Shown: positions 1-6,301, counted from the first letter of the stretch. The stretch: 12,901 nt of DNA from Spirochaetota bacterium (GCA_028276145.1 JAPYWX010000033.1:1-12901), one strand, 5' to 3'. Notes: a model not told the origin generated them from the sequence alone. A program made the numbers and translations.

Positions 1-903
1 AAAGAAAAAAATGCCATAATACTAGCACATAATTACCAGATAGGTGAGGTACAGGATATAGCTGACTTTGTAGGCGATTCACTAGGGCTATCAATCAAAG
101 CCAAAGAGACAGACGCAAAAATAATTGTATTCTGTGGTGTACATTTCATGGCAGAAACAGCATACATACTAAACCCTGACAAAAAGGTATTACTACCTGA
201 TTTAGAGGCTGGTTGCTCCCTAGCCGATTCAATAACCGTAGAAGAACTAAGAGAATGGAAGAAAAAACACCCAAACGCTGTAGTTGTATCATACGTAAAC
301 ACTACGGCAGCTGTAAAGGCAGAATCCGACTATTGCTGTACGTCATCAAACGCACTAAAAGTCGTTCAATCAATACCAGAAGACAAAGAAATACTCTTTT
401 TACCTGACATGTTTTTAGGTACATACATAGCAAGAGTGACAGGAAGAAAAATACATATATGGCCAGGTGAGTGTCATGTACATGCTAATGTAAGACCAGC
501 AGACATAGAAAAAGTTAGAAGTGAACATCCATCAGCAGCTTTCTTAATTCATCCGGAATGTGGTTGTACAACCAGTTGCCTATACTACGCAGAAAACAAA
601 GACATAAGCACAAACAAAACATACTTCTTATCAACCGAAGGTATGGTAAACTTCGTCAAAAATTCTACCGACAACGAATTCGTTGTCGCTACAGAAATTG
701 GAGTACTCCACAGAATGAAAAAATTTAGACCCGATGCTTCATACTACCCCGTAAGCGAAAACATGATTTGCGAGTACATGAAGAAAATAACAATCGAGAA
801 AGTCCTAGAATCACTAAAAGAAGAAAAGTACGAAATAAAAGTTCCAGAAGAAATAAGAGTAAAAGCACTAGTGCCAATAGAGAGAATGCTATCAATCAAA
901 TAA
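1..903 (+). CDS. nadA: Quinolinate synthase NadA (5'-truncated by window edge)
   Basis: NadA condenses iminoaspartate with dihydroxyacetone phosphate to quinolinate in de novo NAD synthesis, using a 4Fe-4S cluster. The reading frame is open from base 1, so the gene begins before the window. The ATG at 148 is internal, because the codons before it already encode conserved NadA sequence (AHNYQ, EVQDIADF, GDSLGL, FCGVHFMAETA). Counting from base 1, the three expected cluster cysteines are Cys72 (LEAGCSL), Cys158 (WPGECHVH) and Cys257 (NMICEYM), with about 86 and 99 residues between them, as in other NadA proteins. YVNTTAAVKAESDY and the C-terminal ALVPIERML are also family hallmarks. About 300 codons are visible, so only a few N-terminal residues are missing. 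No nadB or nadC is in view. The gene converges on mutS2 across a 406-bp repeat region. Confidence 0.96.
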   Translation, partial: KEKNAIILAHNYQIGEVQDIADFVGDSLGLSIKAKETDAKIIVFCGVHFMAETAYILNPDKKVLLPDLEAGCSLADSITVEELREWKKKHPNAVVVSYVNTTAAVKAESDYCCTSSNALKVVQSIPEDKEILFLPDMFLGTYIARVTGRKIHIWPGECHVHANVRPADIEKVRSEHPSAAFLIHPECGCTTSCLYYAENKDISTNKTYFLSTEGMVNFVKNSTDNEFVVATEIGVLHRMKKFRPDASYYPVSENMICEYMKKITIEKVLESLKEEKYEIKVPEEIRVKALVPIERMLSIK

Positions 904-910
904 ATATATT

Positions 911-965
911 GAAGAGATGTAAAGCATCTCTTCACTCCCCAATTAGAAAGTGCCTCAGGCACAAG
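911..965. repeat. 55-nt stem-loop/linker/palindrome module, copy 1
   Basis: The module is a 9-bp stem (911-919 with 925-933, loop TAAAG), a linker containing CCAATTAG, the palindrome GTGCCTCAGGCAC, and the first base of the next palindrome. A second copy of exactly the same length lies at 10090-10144. Their differences cluster in the stem and largely preserve pairing. The stem begins 8 nt after the nadA stop codon. It is followed by C-rich rather than T-rich sequence, so it is not a standard intrinsic terminator for nadA. Confidence 0.8.
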
Positions 966-1053
966 CGCTTTAAGAACTTAATCGAAATGTGCTATTAAGC
1001 ACATTGCGCTATTAAGCACATTACTTTTAGTAGCCCCACCCACCCTAAAGTTA

Positions 1054-1076
1054 TAAGAGAGGTTACACCTCCCTTA
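1054..1076. repeat. Imperfect stem-loop after C-rich box
   Basis: Positions 1054-1063 pair with 1067-1076 around a TAC loop, giving ten positions with one A/C mismatch. It lies 7 nt after the C-rich box ending near 1046, the same arrangement as the other box and hairpin pairs in the window. The stem core (AGAGAGGT) resembles the hairpin at 10091-10111. Confidence 0.65.
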
Positions 1077-1126
1077 ACCCTTATAAGAGAAATTGCTTAA
1101 ATATGAATAAGAAAGTGCTTTAAGCA

Positions 1127-1141
1127 CCCGCCCACCCACCC
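1127..1141 (-). other. Four-run G-quadruplex motif in the mutS2 3' flank
   Basis: The plus strand reads CCCGCCCACCCACCC, so the minus strand has four G3 runs separated by single bases (GGGTGGGTGGGCGGG). This is the strict G3N1 pattern known to favour very stable parallel quadruplexes. It lies on the mutS2-sense strand about 170 nt past the stop codon, so a read-through mutS2 transcript would contain it as RNA. Its first C-run begins with the last base of palindrome 1115-1127. It is striking in so AT-rich a sequence. Folding is inferred from the motif only. Confidence 0.75.
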
Positions 1142-1151
1142 TATTTAATGC

Positions 1152-1170
1152 AGAGAGACTTCGTCTCTCT
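1152..1170. repeat. Perfect 8-bp stem-loop
   Basis: AGAGAGAC (1152-1159) pairs with GTCTCTCT (1163-1170) around a TTC loop. It follows the second C-rich box by about 10 nt. It shares the trinucleotide loop and AGAGA-type stem of the hairpin at 6334-6354 and the ACTTCGT centre of the hairpin at 9995-10019. The flanks are not T-rich on either strand, so it is not a standard terminator. Confidence 0.75.
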
Positions 1171-1198
1171 ACGCTCTCAAGAATATTTGAACAAGAAG

Positions 1199-1309
1199 GT
1201 GCTTTAAGCACAAGTGCTTTAAGCACAAGTGCTATGAAGCACAAAGTGCTTTAAGCACAAGGTGCTACGAAGCACGAGGTGCTATTAAGCACAAAGTGCT
1301 ATGGAGCAC
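1199..1309. repeat. Seven tandem GTGCT-AGCAC palindromes abutting the mutS2 stop codon
   Basis: Palindromes of 13-14 bp start at 1199, 1214, 1229, 1246, 1262, 1279 and 1296, a period of 15-17 bp with 1-3 nt between units. The arms GTGCT and AGCAC are invariant, while the centres vary (TTA, ATGA, TTA, ACGA, ATTA, ATGG among them). The last unit ends at 1309 and the mutS2 stop codon occupies 1310-1312, so array and coding sequence touch. Units this short, palindromic and almost unspaced do not fit CRISPR. Confidence 0.9.
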
Positions 1310-3385
1310 CTAAGTAGTGTAAAGGTCATCAATATTGGTTTGTACTTTGATTTTTCCAGAGACTAGTTCCACCTTTCCGTCAGGGTATATCTTTGATATT
1401 GTCCCTTTCATGTTGAACCTACCAGAGAAAACTTCCATACCAACCTTGGGTTCTTTCACCTTAATAAGTTCTTTATCTATTGAAATGGGCAAATTAACCT
1501 CATCAAAAGCTTGTATGAGTTCTTTATTAATTTCCTCTAATTCCTTTTGTGTTAGTTTCTCTTCTATCAATCTTCTTCTTATCTCGGAAACTCTGTTTCT
1601 CAAGTTAACTATCTCCGGCAGTATATCGGAAATCTCTTTTTTCTTGAGTTTCTCCAGCTTATCCTCAAGCTCAGATATCTTCCTTTTGTACTCTCTTTTC
1701 AAAGCCTCTATCTCTTTTATTTTTTCCTCTAACTCTTCCTTGAGTGTCTCAACTTCCTTCTTCTGGTATTGTAATTCCTTTATAAACTTCTCATGGATAT
1801 CAATTCCCTCCGAAATCACTTTCAAAGCCTCTTCAATTATTTTATCACTCAACCCCAATTTTTTGGCTATTATTATTGCATTACTGCTACCTGGCATACC
1901 CATAACAAGCCTATAAGTAGGTTTTAGAGTTTCCTCATCAAATTCCATGTAAGCATTCTTGAAATATTCCAAGCTCATTGGTAACTTCTTTATCAAAGTA
2001 TAGTGTGTAGAAACACATACCTTAGCTGCCTTTGAAGCGATTTCTTTGAGTATAGCAACACCCAAAGCTTCACCTTCCCTAGGGTCAGTACCTGTCCCTA
2101 TCTCATCAATCACAACAAGAGTATTATAATCCGAAACATCAATTATGTTCTTAAGCCTCACAATATGAGCAGCAAAAGTTGACAAATCTCTCTCTATACT
2201 TTGTGGGTCTCCTATATCAGCAAGCACCTTATTAAAGTAACCAATAGTACTCTCTTCATCTGCTGGTATCAACAACCCCGAGAGAGCCATAACCGTAAGA
2301 AGCCCGATAGTCTTTATTGAAACAGTTTTACCGGCAGTGTTCGGACCAGATATAACCAACCCACCGAAACTATTCCTACCATCGCCCAACTCTACCGTTA
2401 TCGGAACAGGATTTTTCAAAAACGGGTGTCTAGCACTAACTAACTTCACAATTGGCTTTTGACTCAAATTAGGCTTAGTTGAGTTAGTTATATCAGCATA
2501 CTTAGACAAAGCATAAAGAACATCAAAATCAGTTATTATTTGAATAAAAATGTCAATATTTATAGCAAATTTCCTAATCTCTGAGGTAATATTCCTGAGT
2601 ATACGCTCAACCTCAACTCTTTCCTCATCAACAAGCTCAAGGTATCTAACCGAATAACTTCTAACGAAGCTTGGCTCAATAAAAGCAGTATGCCCCGTTG
2701 ACGATATATCCTGAACAAAACCATCAATAGCATTTATGTACTCCATCTTCACAGGTATAACAAACCTGTTATTTCGTATAGTAACAAACTTGTCCTGTAA
2801 AAACTCTTCGTTTTCAGGGTTTTTTATAAAGTCCTCTAAAATCCTTATTATAGTTAACTCCAATCTCTCCTTTTCAGCTATTATTTTAGCAAGGTTAGGT
2901 GTAGCAGTACTTATTATATTCCCATCTCTGTCTATACTTCTTCTTACCAAGTCTTCAAACTCAGAAAAATTGTCATAAAACTCATTTACATCTATAGAGC
3001 TTATTATATCCTTTATAGTTCTAAACTCATCCGCAAGATTATCAACAAAAACAATTAAATCCCTGAAATCCCTAAGAAACTCGTATATTCCGTAAATTTG
3101 CTTAGGTAAAAGAATTGCTCCTTCCTTTTCCGTTTTCTTCCATACTTCCATCAGAGTGTCATCAAGGACAGGAATTTTGAGTCTCTTATAGATACTTTTA
3201 CCTTTGAGAATCTGCGAATGTTTATACGAGATAGTAGCCATTGCTTCAGAGTACGGCTTAGAATAGGTTATAGGTCTTATTGAAAGAATTCTTTTCTTAC
3301 CCTCCTGAGTGAAGCAGTAAGAAGAAATTTCTTCAAGAAGAGCATTAAACTCCAAATCAACCAAAGAACTTTCTAAAATCTCCAT
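1310..3385 (-). CDS. mutS2: MutS2 family ATPase lacking the C-terminal Smr domain
   Basis: MutS2 proteins are DNA- or ribosome-associated ATPases linked to suppression of recombination and, in Bacillus, rescue of collided ribosomes. This one has 691 residues. The N-terminal core and clamp region (about 1-310) leads to an ABC-type ATPase with Walker A GPNTAGKT (347-354), Walker B LVVIDEIG (423-430) and the STHYT switch (459-463). A charged coiled coil follows (about 530-625), then a small beta-rich KOW-like segment (about 645-690). Well-known MutS2 proteins are about 760-790 residues and end with an Smr nuclease domain, which is absent here. The protein stops where Smr would begin, exactly at a palindrome array. 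The ATG at 3385 lies 2 nt after the stop of the Crp-like gene, so it is probably the last gene of that operon. There is no strong ribosome binding site, which is consistent with translational coupling. Confidence 0.93.
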   Translation of the reverse strand: MEILESSLVDLEFNALLEEISSYCFTQEGKKRILSIRPITYSKPYSEAMATISYKHSQILKGKSIYKRLKIPVLDDTLMEVWKKTEKEGAILLPKQIYGIYEFLRDFRDLIVFVDNLADEFRTIKDIISSIDVNEFYDNFSEFEDLVRRSIDRDGNIISTATPNLAKIIAEKERLELTIIRILEDFIKNPENEEFLQDKFVTIRNNRFVIPVKMEYINAIDGFVQDISSTGHTAFIEPSFVRSYSVRYLELVDEERVEVERILRNITSEIRKFAINIDIFIQIITDFDVLYALSKYADITNSTKPNLSQKPIVKLVSARHPFLKNPVPITVELGDGRNSFGGLVISGPNTAGKTVSIKTIGLLTVMALSGLLIPADEESTIGYFNKVLADIGDPQSIERDLSTFAAHIVRLKNIIDVSDYNTLVVIDEIGTGTDPREGEALGVAILKEIASKAAKVCVSTHYTLIKKLPMSLEYFKNAYMEFDEETLKPTYRLVMGMPGSSNAIIIAKKLGLSDKIIEEALKVISEGIDIHEKFIKELQYQKKEVETLKEELEEKIKEIEALKREYKRKISELEDKLEKLKKKEISDILPEIVNLRNRVSEIRRRLIEEKLTQKELEEINKELIQAFDEVNLPISIDKELIKVKEPKVGMEVFSGRFNMKGTISKIYPDGKVELVSGKIKVQTNIDDLYTT

Positions 3386-3387
3386 AC

Positions 3388-4017
3388 CTATGCCAATTTA
3401 GATTTACTTTGAGCGATTCTCTTTATATCGCTTATGTTAACAATTACAATTTTACTATCTTCTAATTCTATCTTTCCCATTTTTACATACCTATTTATTA
3501 TTTCTTGGCAATCTCTTAGCTGAAGTCCTGACCAGTGTGCTACTTCTTCAACACCAACATCAAGTTCTACTCTATTTGAATCTGGCTTTATAAATGGCTC
3601 AGCAAGCATTATTAAAGTCTCAAGTACTCTAGCATCAGGATCAGAAATACTTAGAATTCTAAGTTTCCTCTTCGCATCGTATATTCTTCTAGCAAATATC
3701 ATCACCAACTTCATAGCCCATTGAACATTTGTTTTAGCCAGATACTCAAAATTATTCCTATCCACTCTTATCAAGGTGACATCAGTTTCAGCTATAACCG
3801 TAGCAGTTCTCTTTTCATTATCTATTAAAGCCATTTCACCGAAAATTTCACCCGGACCTATTATATCAATTGTTTTCTCCTTGCCTCCCTGAATCTTAGT
3901 TATTCTCACCTTACCTTCCTTTATTATGTAAAGCTCTTCACCAGGCTCAAACTCACAAAATATTATGTCCCCAGCCTTAAACCTAACCTCATGTGACTCA
4001 GTTCCCGAAAAATTCAT
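3388..4017 (-). CDS. Crp/Fnr-type regulator with cyclic-nucleotide-binding fold
   Basis: This predicted cytoplasmic transcription factor has 209 residues. Residues 10-95 form a cNMP-binding beta-roll with the phosphate-cassette signature GEIFGEMALIDNEKRTATV (57-75), including the Glu and Arg that contact cyclic nucleotide in true CRPs. A dimer helix (about 98-120) leads to a winged helix-turn-helix (about 150-200, around VEEVAHWSGLQLRDCQEIINRYV). There is no FNR-type cysteine cluster. The ligand is not known, and many family members bind other ligands or none. I chose the ATG at 4017 over a TTG at 4032: GGAG lies 7 nt upstream, and this start falls 4 nt after the stop of the preceding gene. 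It sits between a membrane protein gene and mutS2 in a tight cluster. A role as the cluster's own regulator is possible but not shown. Confidence 0.9.
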   Translation of the reverse strand: MNFSGTESHEVRFKAGDIIFCEFEPGEELYIIKEGKVRITKIQGGKEKTIDIIGPGEIFGEMALIDNEKRTATVIAETDVTLIRVDRNNFEYLAKTNVQWAMKLVMIFARRIYDAKRKLRILSISDPDARVLETLIMLAEPFIKPDSNRVELDVGVEEVAHWSGLQLRDCQEIINRYVKMGKIELEDSKIVIVNISDIKRIAQSKSKLA

Positions 4018-4021
4018 ACAC

Positions 4022-4510
4022 TTACTCCACAACTAACGTTATATCTTTACCTTCCTTATTAATTATAACATAATTATCAGACACCTCAACAACTCTTTCA
4101 CCCATTACAACATCTCCTTCATTAACATAATAAACACCACTTATCCCAAATTCTTGCTTCCCCTCAAGCACCGCAACCTTCTTACCATTTATTAAAAATA
4201 TACCCTTCAACCTAAAAAATGAAATAACCTCTGGTTGTTCTTTAATAGGTTTGTAAGTATAACTAACTTCTTCGTTCAAAAATGGCTTTTTAAAAGGATT
4301 CCTAAGAGAATAGATATTTCTATGCTTCGGCGAAGCATAATTAGGTAGAGAAGTGTGACTGTCAACAACAAATGTTTTATTTTCAACCTCACTACCCTCA
4401 GACCTCATCTTAAAATAATCAACAATTGCAGGAACAGAAACCCTTATAGCATTTACCCAAATACCAACAACAACGATTATTAGCACCCACTTAACCAGAG
4501 GGTTGTCCAT
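4022..4510 (-). CDS. Single-pass membrane protein with GspC/PilP-like periplasmic domain
   Basis: The predicted protein has 162 residues. One hydrophobic segment (about 8-30) near the N-terminus is followed by a polar linker (about 35-95) and a small beta-rich C-terminal domain (about 98-162). The domain pattern is LKGIFLINGKKVAVLEG, then YYVNEGDVV, then V-N-YVIINKEGKDITL. This strand-and-glycine rhythm resembles the homology region of type II secretion GspC and the pilus protein PilP, which link inner-membrane machinery to the outer-membrane secretin. It is a pattern resemblance only, and no other secretion or pilus gene is in the window. I chose the ATG at 4510 because AAGGTGG lies 4 nt upstream and the preceding PilZ gene stops 1 nt before it. 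An upstream TTG in this frame would overlap that gene. Confidence 0.75.
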   Translation of the reverse strand: MDNPLVKWVLIIVVVGIWVNAIRVSVPAIVDYFKMRSEGSEVENKTFVVDSHTSLPNYASPKHRNIYSLRNPFKKPFLNEEVSYTYKPIKEQPEVISFFRLKGIFLINGKKVAVLEGKQEFGISGVYYVNEGDVVMGERVVEVSDNYVIINKEGKDITLVVE

Positions 4511-4511
4511 C

Positions 4512-5672
4512 TTACCACCTTTCAAACCTATTGAACCACTTCTTTATAACTGTAAACTTTTCTTTGTCCATGTTCAAAAACTTAGAGGCACAAACAAAGT
4601 CACCTTTCTCGTATCCTATCCTTATCACCTCAGCCAAAAACTCCAAATCAGTATTACCAATTCTCATAAAAACTTTTATCTTGTCACCTCTATCAAGAAG
4701 GCAAGCTATATGCTTGTCTATTTTAACCTTTATACCCCCAAAACTTATATCAACCACCGGAATCGGCAAATCCTTGTGCTCATTCAGATTAAAGAACCTC
4801 TCATAGCAAAAAAACTGCTCAGCAATATCAGCTAAAGCAACTATCCGTAGTAATTCCCTGAGATCACTAAAATTATTTAAACTAATAGGACTACCTTTAC
4901 CCAAGAAAATATACCCCAAAAGAGTATCAACTAAAAACAAAGGATAATATAAAAACGATTTCACTCCCTTTAGGGAGTGGTAGTTTATAAAGAATTTCAC
5001 TTCATTGCTCAACAAATGCCTCTTTTCCTTAGGAAGGAAATACCCATAAGTGGCAAAGCCGTAAATCATGAAAGGCTTAAGGAAATCACCTGAAGAAATA
5101 TCATTTACCACAAGCCCAAGATGCTCATACCTACAGTAACTAAGCCAAGGAAGCTGAGAAATAGGCTCTATAAAGGTAGCTAATTCGTAGCTTTTCCTAA
5201 GCTCCTCCAAAATAACCGAAACAACATCATCAAAAGTTTTTAATTTTCCGTCATATTCAGTTATGAATTTTTTAAACGAATCTGAAAATTTTTCAAAACC
5301 CTTTTCACCTACATTTTTTATCAAGTTGATACTACAGAAAAGAACACCTTCAACATTATACCTTTCATATTCTCTTTCATGCCTTTTCTGAATAGCAGCC
5401 GGCACAAGTATAAGTGCCTTGTTTCCTTCTACCTTTGTTATCTCTGATGGAAAGAAAAACAAATCTTTGCCATACGGCACTAGACAACTTATTCCATAAG
5501 GTAGCGGAACATTTAGCTCAGCAGGCAATTCCATCTCAACCTCTAAGTAAACATCATCTATAAGCTTAGAAGGGAAGCACCTAATTTTCAAGTCATCAAC
5601 AACCAGAAATATTTCATTCCTTATCGACGTTAGGAACTTTAATATATTGATAGCACTCGAGTTCTTCTCCAT
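4512..5672 (-). CDS. YcgR-type PilZ protein with a large GAF-like insertion
   Basis: This is a probable cytoplasmic cyclic-di-GMP receptor of 386 residues. Residues about 20-95 look like the N-terminal YcgR/PilZN barrel, ending LVPAAIQKRHEREYERYNVEG, which carries the PilZ RxxxR motif at Arg100 and Arg104. The second PilZ motif, DxSxxG, normally follows by a few tens of residues. Here the good match, DISFGGIKV (308-316), comes about 200 residues later and is followed by PilZ-like strands to 386. The intervening stretch ends with a GAF-like pattern: GVKSFLYYPLFLVDTLLGY, then a helix to about 290. A nearer DISSGDF (191-197) lacks the following PilZ strands. The protein may therefore combine di-nucleotide and small-ligand sensing, which is inference. 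It is the second gene of the minus-strand cluster, 53 nt after the YbjN-like gene. It has no ribosome binding site, and a promoter-like sequence lies just upstream. Confidence 0.8.
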   Translation of the reverse strand: MEKNSSAINILKFLTSIRNEIFLVVDDLKIRCFPSKLIDDVYLEVEMELPAELNVPLPYGISCLVPYGKDLFFFPSEITKVEGNKALILVPAAIQKRHEREYERYNVEGVLFCSINLIKNVGEKGFEKFSDSFKKFITEYDGKLKTFDDVVSVILEELRKSYELATFIEPISQLPWLSYCRYEHLGLVVNDISSGDFLKPFMIYGFATYGYFLPKEKRHLLSNEVKFFINYHSLKGVKSFLYYPLFLVDTLLGYIFLGKGSPISLNNFSDLRELLRIVALADIAEQFFCYERFFNLNEHKDLPIPVVDISFGGIKVKIDKHIACLLDRGDKIKVFMRIGNTDLEFLAEVIRIGYEKGDFVCASKFLNMDKEKFTVIKKWFNRFERW

Positions 5673-5715
5673 GTTTTACATTATGATAAATTTTCGGTTT
5701 TCTTGTTTCAAGAAA
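5673..5715 (-). promoter_or_regulatory. Possible promoter with inverted repeat over the -35 of the PilZ gene
   Basis: On the minus strand TTGAAA (5706-5711) and TATCAT (5683-5688) are separated by 17 nt, and the -10 lies 10 nt before the ATG at 5672. An alternative -10, CATAAT (5680-5685), is only 7 nt from the ATG. The -35 overlaps the inverted repeat TTTCTTG-TTT-CAAGAAA (5699-5715), which could be an operator. With no Shine-Dalgarno sequence, this would give an almost leaderless mRNA. The YbjN-like gene stops at 5726, so the cluster may have an internal promoter here. Confidence 0.45.
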
Positions 5716-5725
5716 TAAAACCATA

Positions 5726-6208
5726 CTAATCCAAAAACACTTTTAACTTATCATAAGCCTTATTAGAAAACATTGCCACTAGCTTTATTGAAGCTATCAA
5801 GGAATGTTTATCAATATCCTCTTGCCTCATTCTAACACAATAATCAATAAACCACTTATCAAGGGAAATATCATAGTAGATATAGAAAAAACCAATGCTC
5901 TGATTATAGTTGTTAGCTCTGAGTAAGTACTCCATAAGCTCATAGCTTGGTTTCTTATCAAGCACCAGAACAGTAGAATAAACACTCACAACCTCAAGCA
6001 CTTCTTTAGATAAATTAACAAAAACTCTTCTTTCCTTAGAATCTTTTTTTAATGTTATTTTGTATGTCCTACTAGCTACCTCACCATCAAAATAAAATCC
6101 TCTCTCAGAATGATTTTTTAGAACAAACAAAATTTCATCATCGGACATATACCCATACGAAAAAATAGGCAAAAGGACAATTAACAAAAGAAACCTTAGA
6201 AATTTCAT
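5726..6208 (-). CDS. Exported YbjN-like protein of unknown function
   Basis: The protein has 160 residues. Residues 1-20 form a signal peptide (MKFLRF, then hydrophobic LLLIVLLPIF, then SYGY), so the product is probably periplasmic or anchored. The mature part has an alpha/beta layout with LLRANNYNQSIGFFYIYYD (95-113), then paired strands and a C-terminal helix (about 133-158). This pattern is reminiscent of YbjN and secretion-chaperone-like folds, but the resemblance is weak. The longer frame beginning with GTG at 6250 starts inside a palindromic repeat and would bury the signal peptide, so the ATG at 6208 is preferred. A GATAAT box ends 7 nt before this ATG and there is no ribosome binding site. 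It is divergent from uvrB and probably the first gene of the minus-strand cluster. Function unknown. Confidence 0.75.
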   Translation of the reverse strand: MKFLRFLLLIVLLPIFSYGYMSDDEILFVLKNHSERGFYFDGEVASRTYKITLKKDSKERRVFVNLSKEVLEVVSVYSTVLVLDKKPSYELMEYLLRANNYNQSIGFFYIYYDISLDKWFIDYCVRMRQEDIDKHSLIASIKLVAMFSNKAYDKLKVFLD

Positions 6209-6236
6209 AAATGAAATTATCGGAAAAACCTTCCGT

Positions 6237-6301
6237 GTGCTTATTAGCACGTAGTTCTTATTAGCACTTTGTGCTTATTAGCACACCGTGCTTAACAGCA
6301 C
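6237..6301. repeat. Four palindromes with exact 17-bp period in the divergent promoter region
   Basis: Units start at 6237, 6254, 6271 and 6288, each 14 bp with 3-nt spacers. Units 1 and 3 are GTGCTTATTAGCAC. Unit 2 has one arm change (GTTCT). Unit 4 has centre TAAC. The arms match the palindromes at 1199-1309 and 10144-10198, but the centres (TTAT, TAAC) differ from those arrays. They lie between the start codons of the YbjN-like gene (6208) and uvrB (6404), upstream of both proposed -10 boxes. The spacing would suit operator-like protein binding as well as a passive repeat. Confidence 0.88.

Larger units (their letters stand above)
904..1309. repeat. Mosaic palindromic repeat region between nadA and mutS2
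   Basis: This 406-bp convergent intergenic region has no credible ORF and is filled with repeated modules. From left to right they are: a stem-loop (911-933); a conserved AT linker; the palindrome GTGCCTCAGGCAC (950-962); a decayed copy (965-977); GTGCTATTAAGCAC (989-1002) and a variant (1006-1019); a C-rich box (about 1028-1046); an imperfect stem-loop (1054-1076); GTGCTTTAAGCAC (1115-1127); a second C-rich box (1127-1141); a stem-loop (1152-1170); and seven tandem palindromes (1199-1309). The same modules recur at 9951-10199 and in part at 6237-6354. The organisation resembles REP/BIME-type intergenic repeats, but I do not recognise the family. No transposase is nearby. Confidence 0.85.

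Noticed and set aside
148..903. nadA starting at the ATG at 148
   Set aside because: The frame is open to base 1, and the upstream codons encode conserved NadA residues (AHNYQ, EVQDIADF, GDSLGL), so the start lies before the window.
911..933. An intrinsic terminator of nadA
   Set aside because: The stem is followed by ACTCCCC with no T-tract, and the same stem-loop recurs elsewhere as part of a repeat.
1199..1309. A CRISPR array
   Set aside because: The units are short palindromes 13-14 bp long with 1-3 nt between them. There are no spacers.
1335..1916. Long open frame on the strand opposite mutS2
   Set aside because: It is a shadow of the mutS2 coiled coil, low in complexity and Ser/Phe-rich, with no family features. 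The other opposite-strand frames inside pgi, uvrB and mtaB were rejected for the same reason.
5080..5102. DISSGDF (residues 191-197) as the PilZ DxSxxG motif
   Set aside because: It is not followed by PilZ-like strands, whereas DISFGGIKV at 308-316 is followed by a full set to the C-terminus.
6209..6250. A 14-residue N-terminal extension of the YbjN-like protein from GTG at 6250
   Set aside because: The GTG is an arm of a palindromic repeat, and the extension would precede a clear signal peptide starting at the ATG at 6208.
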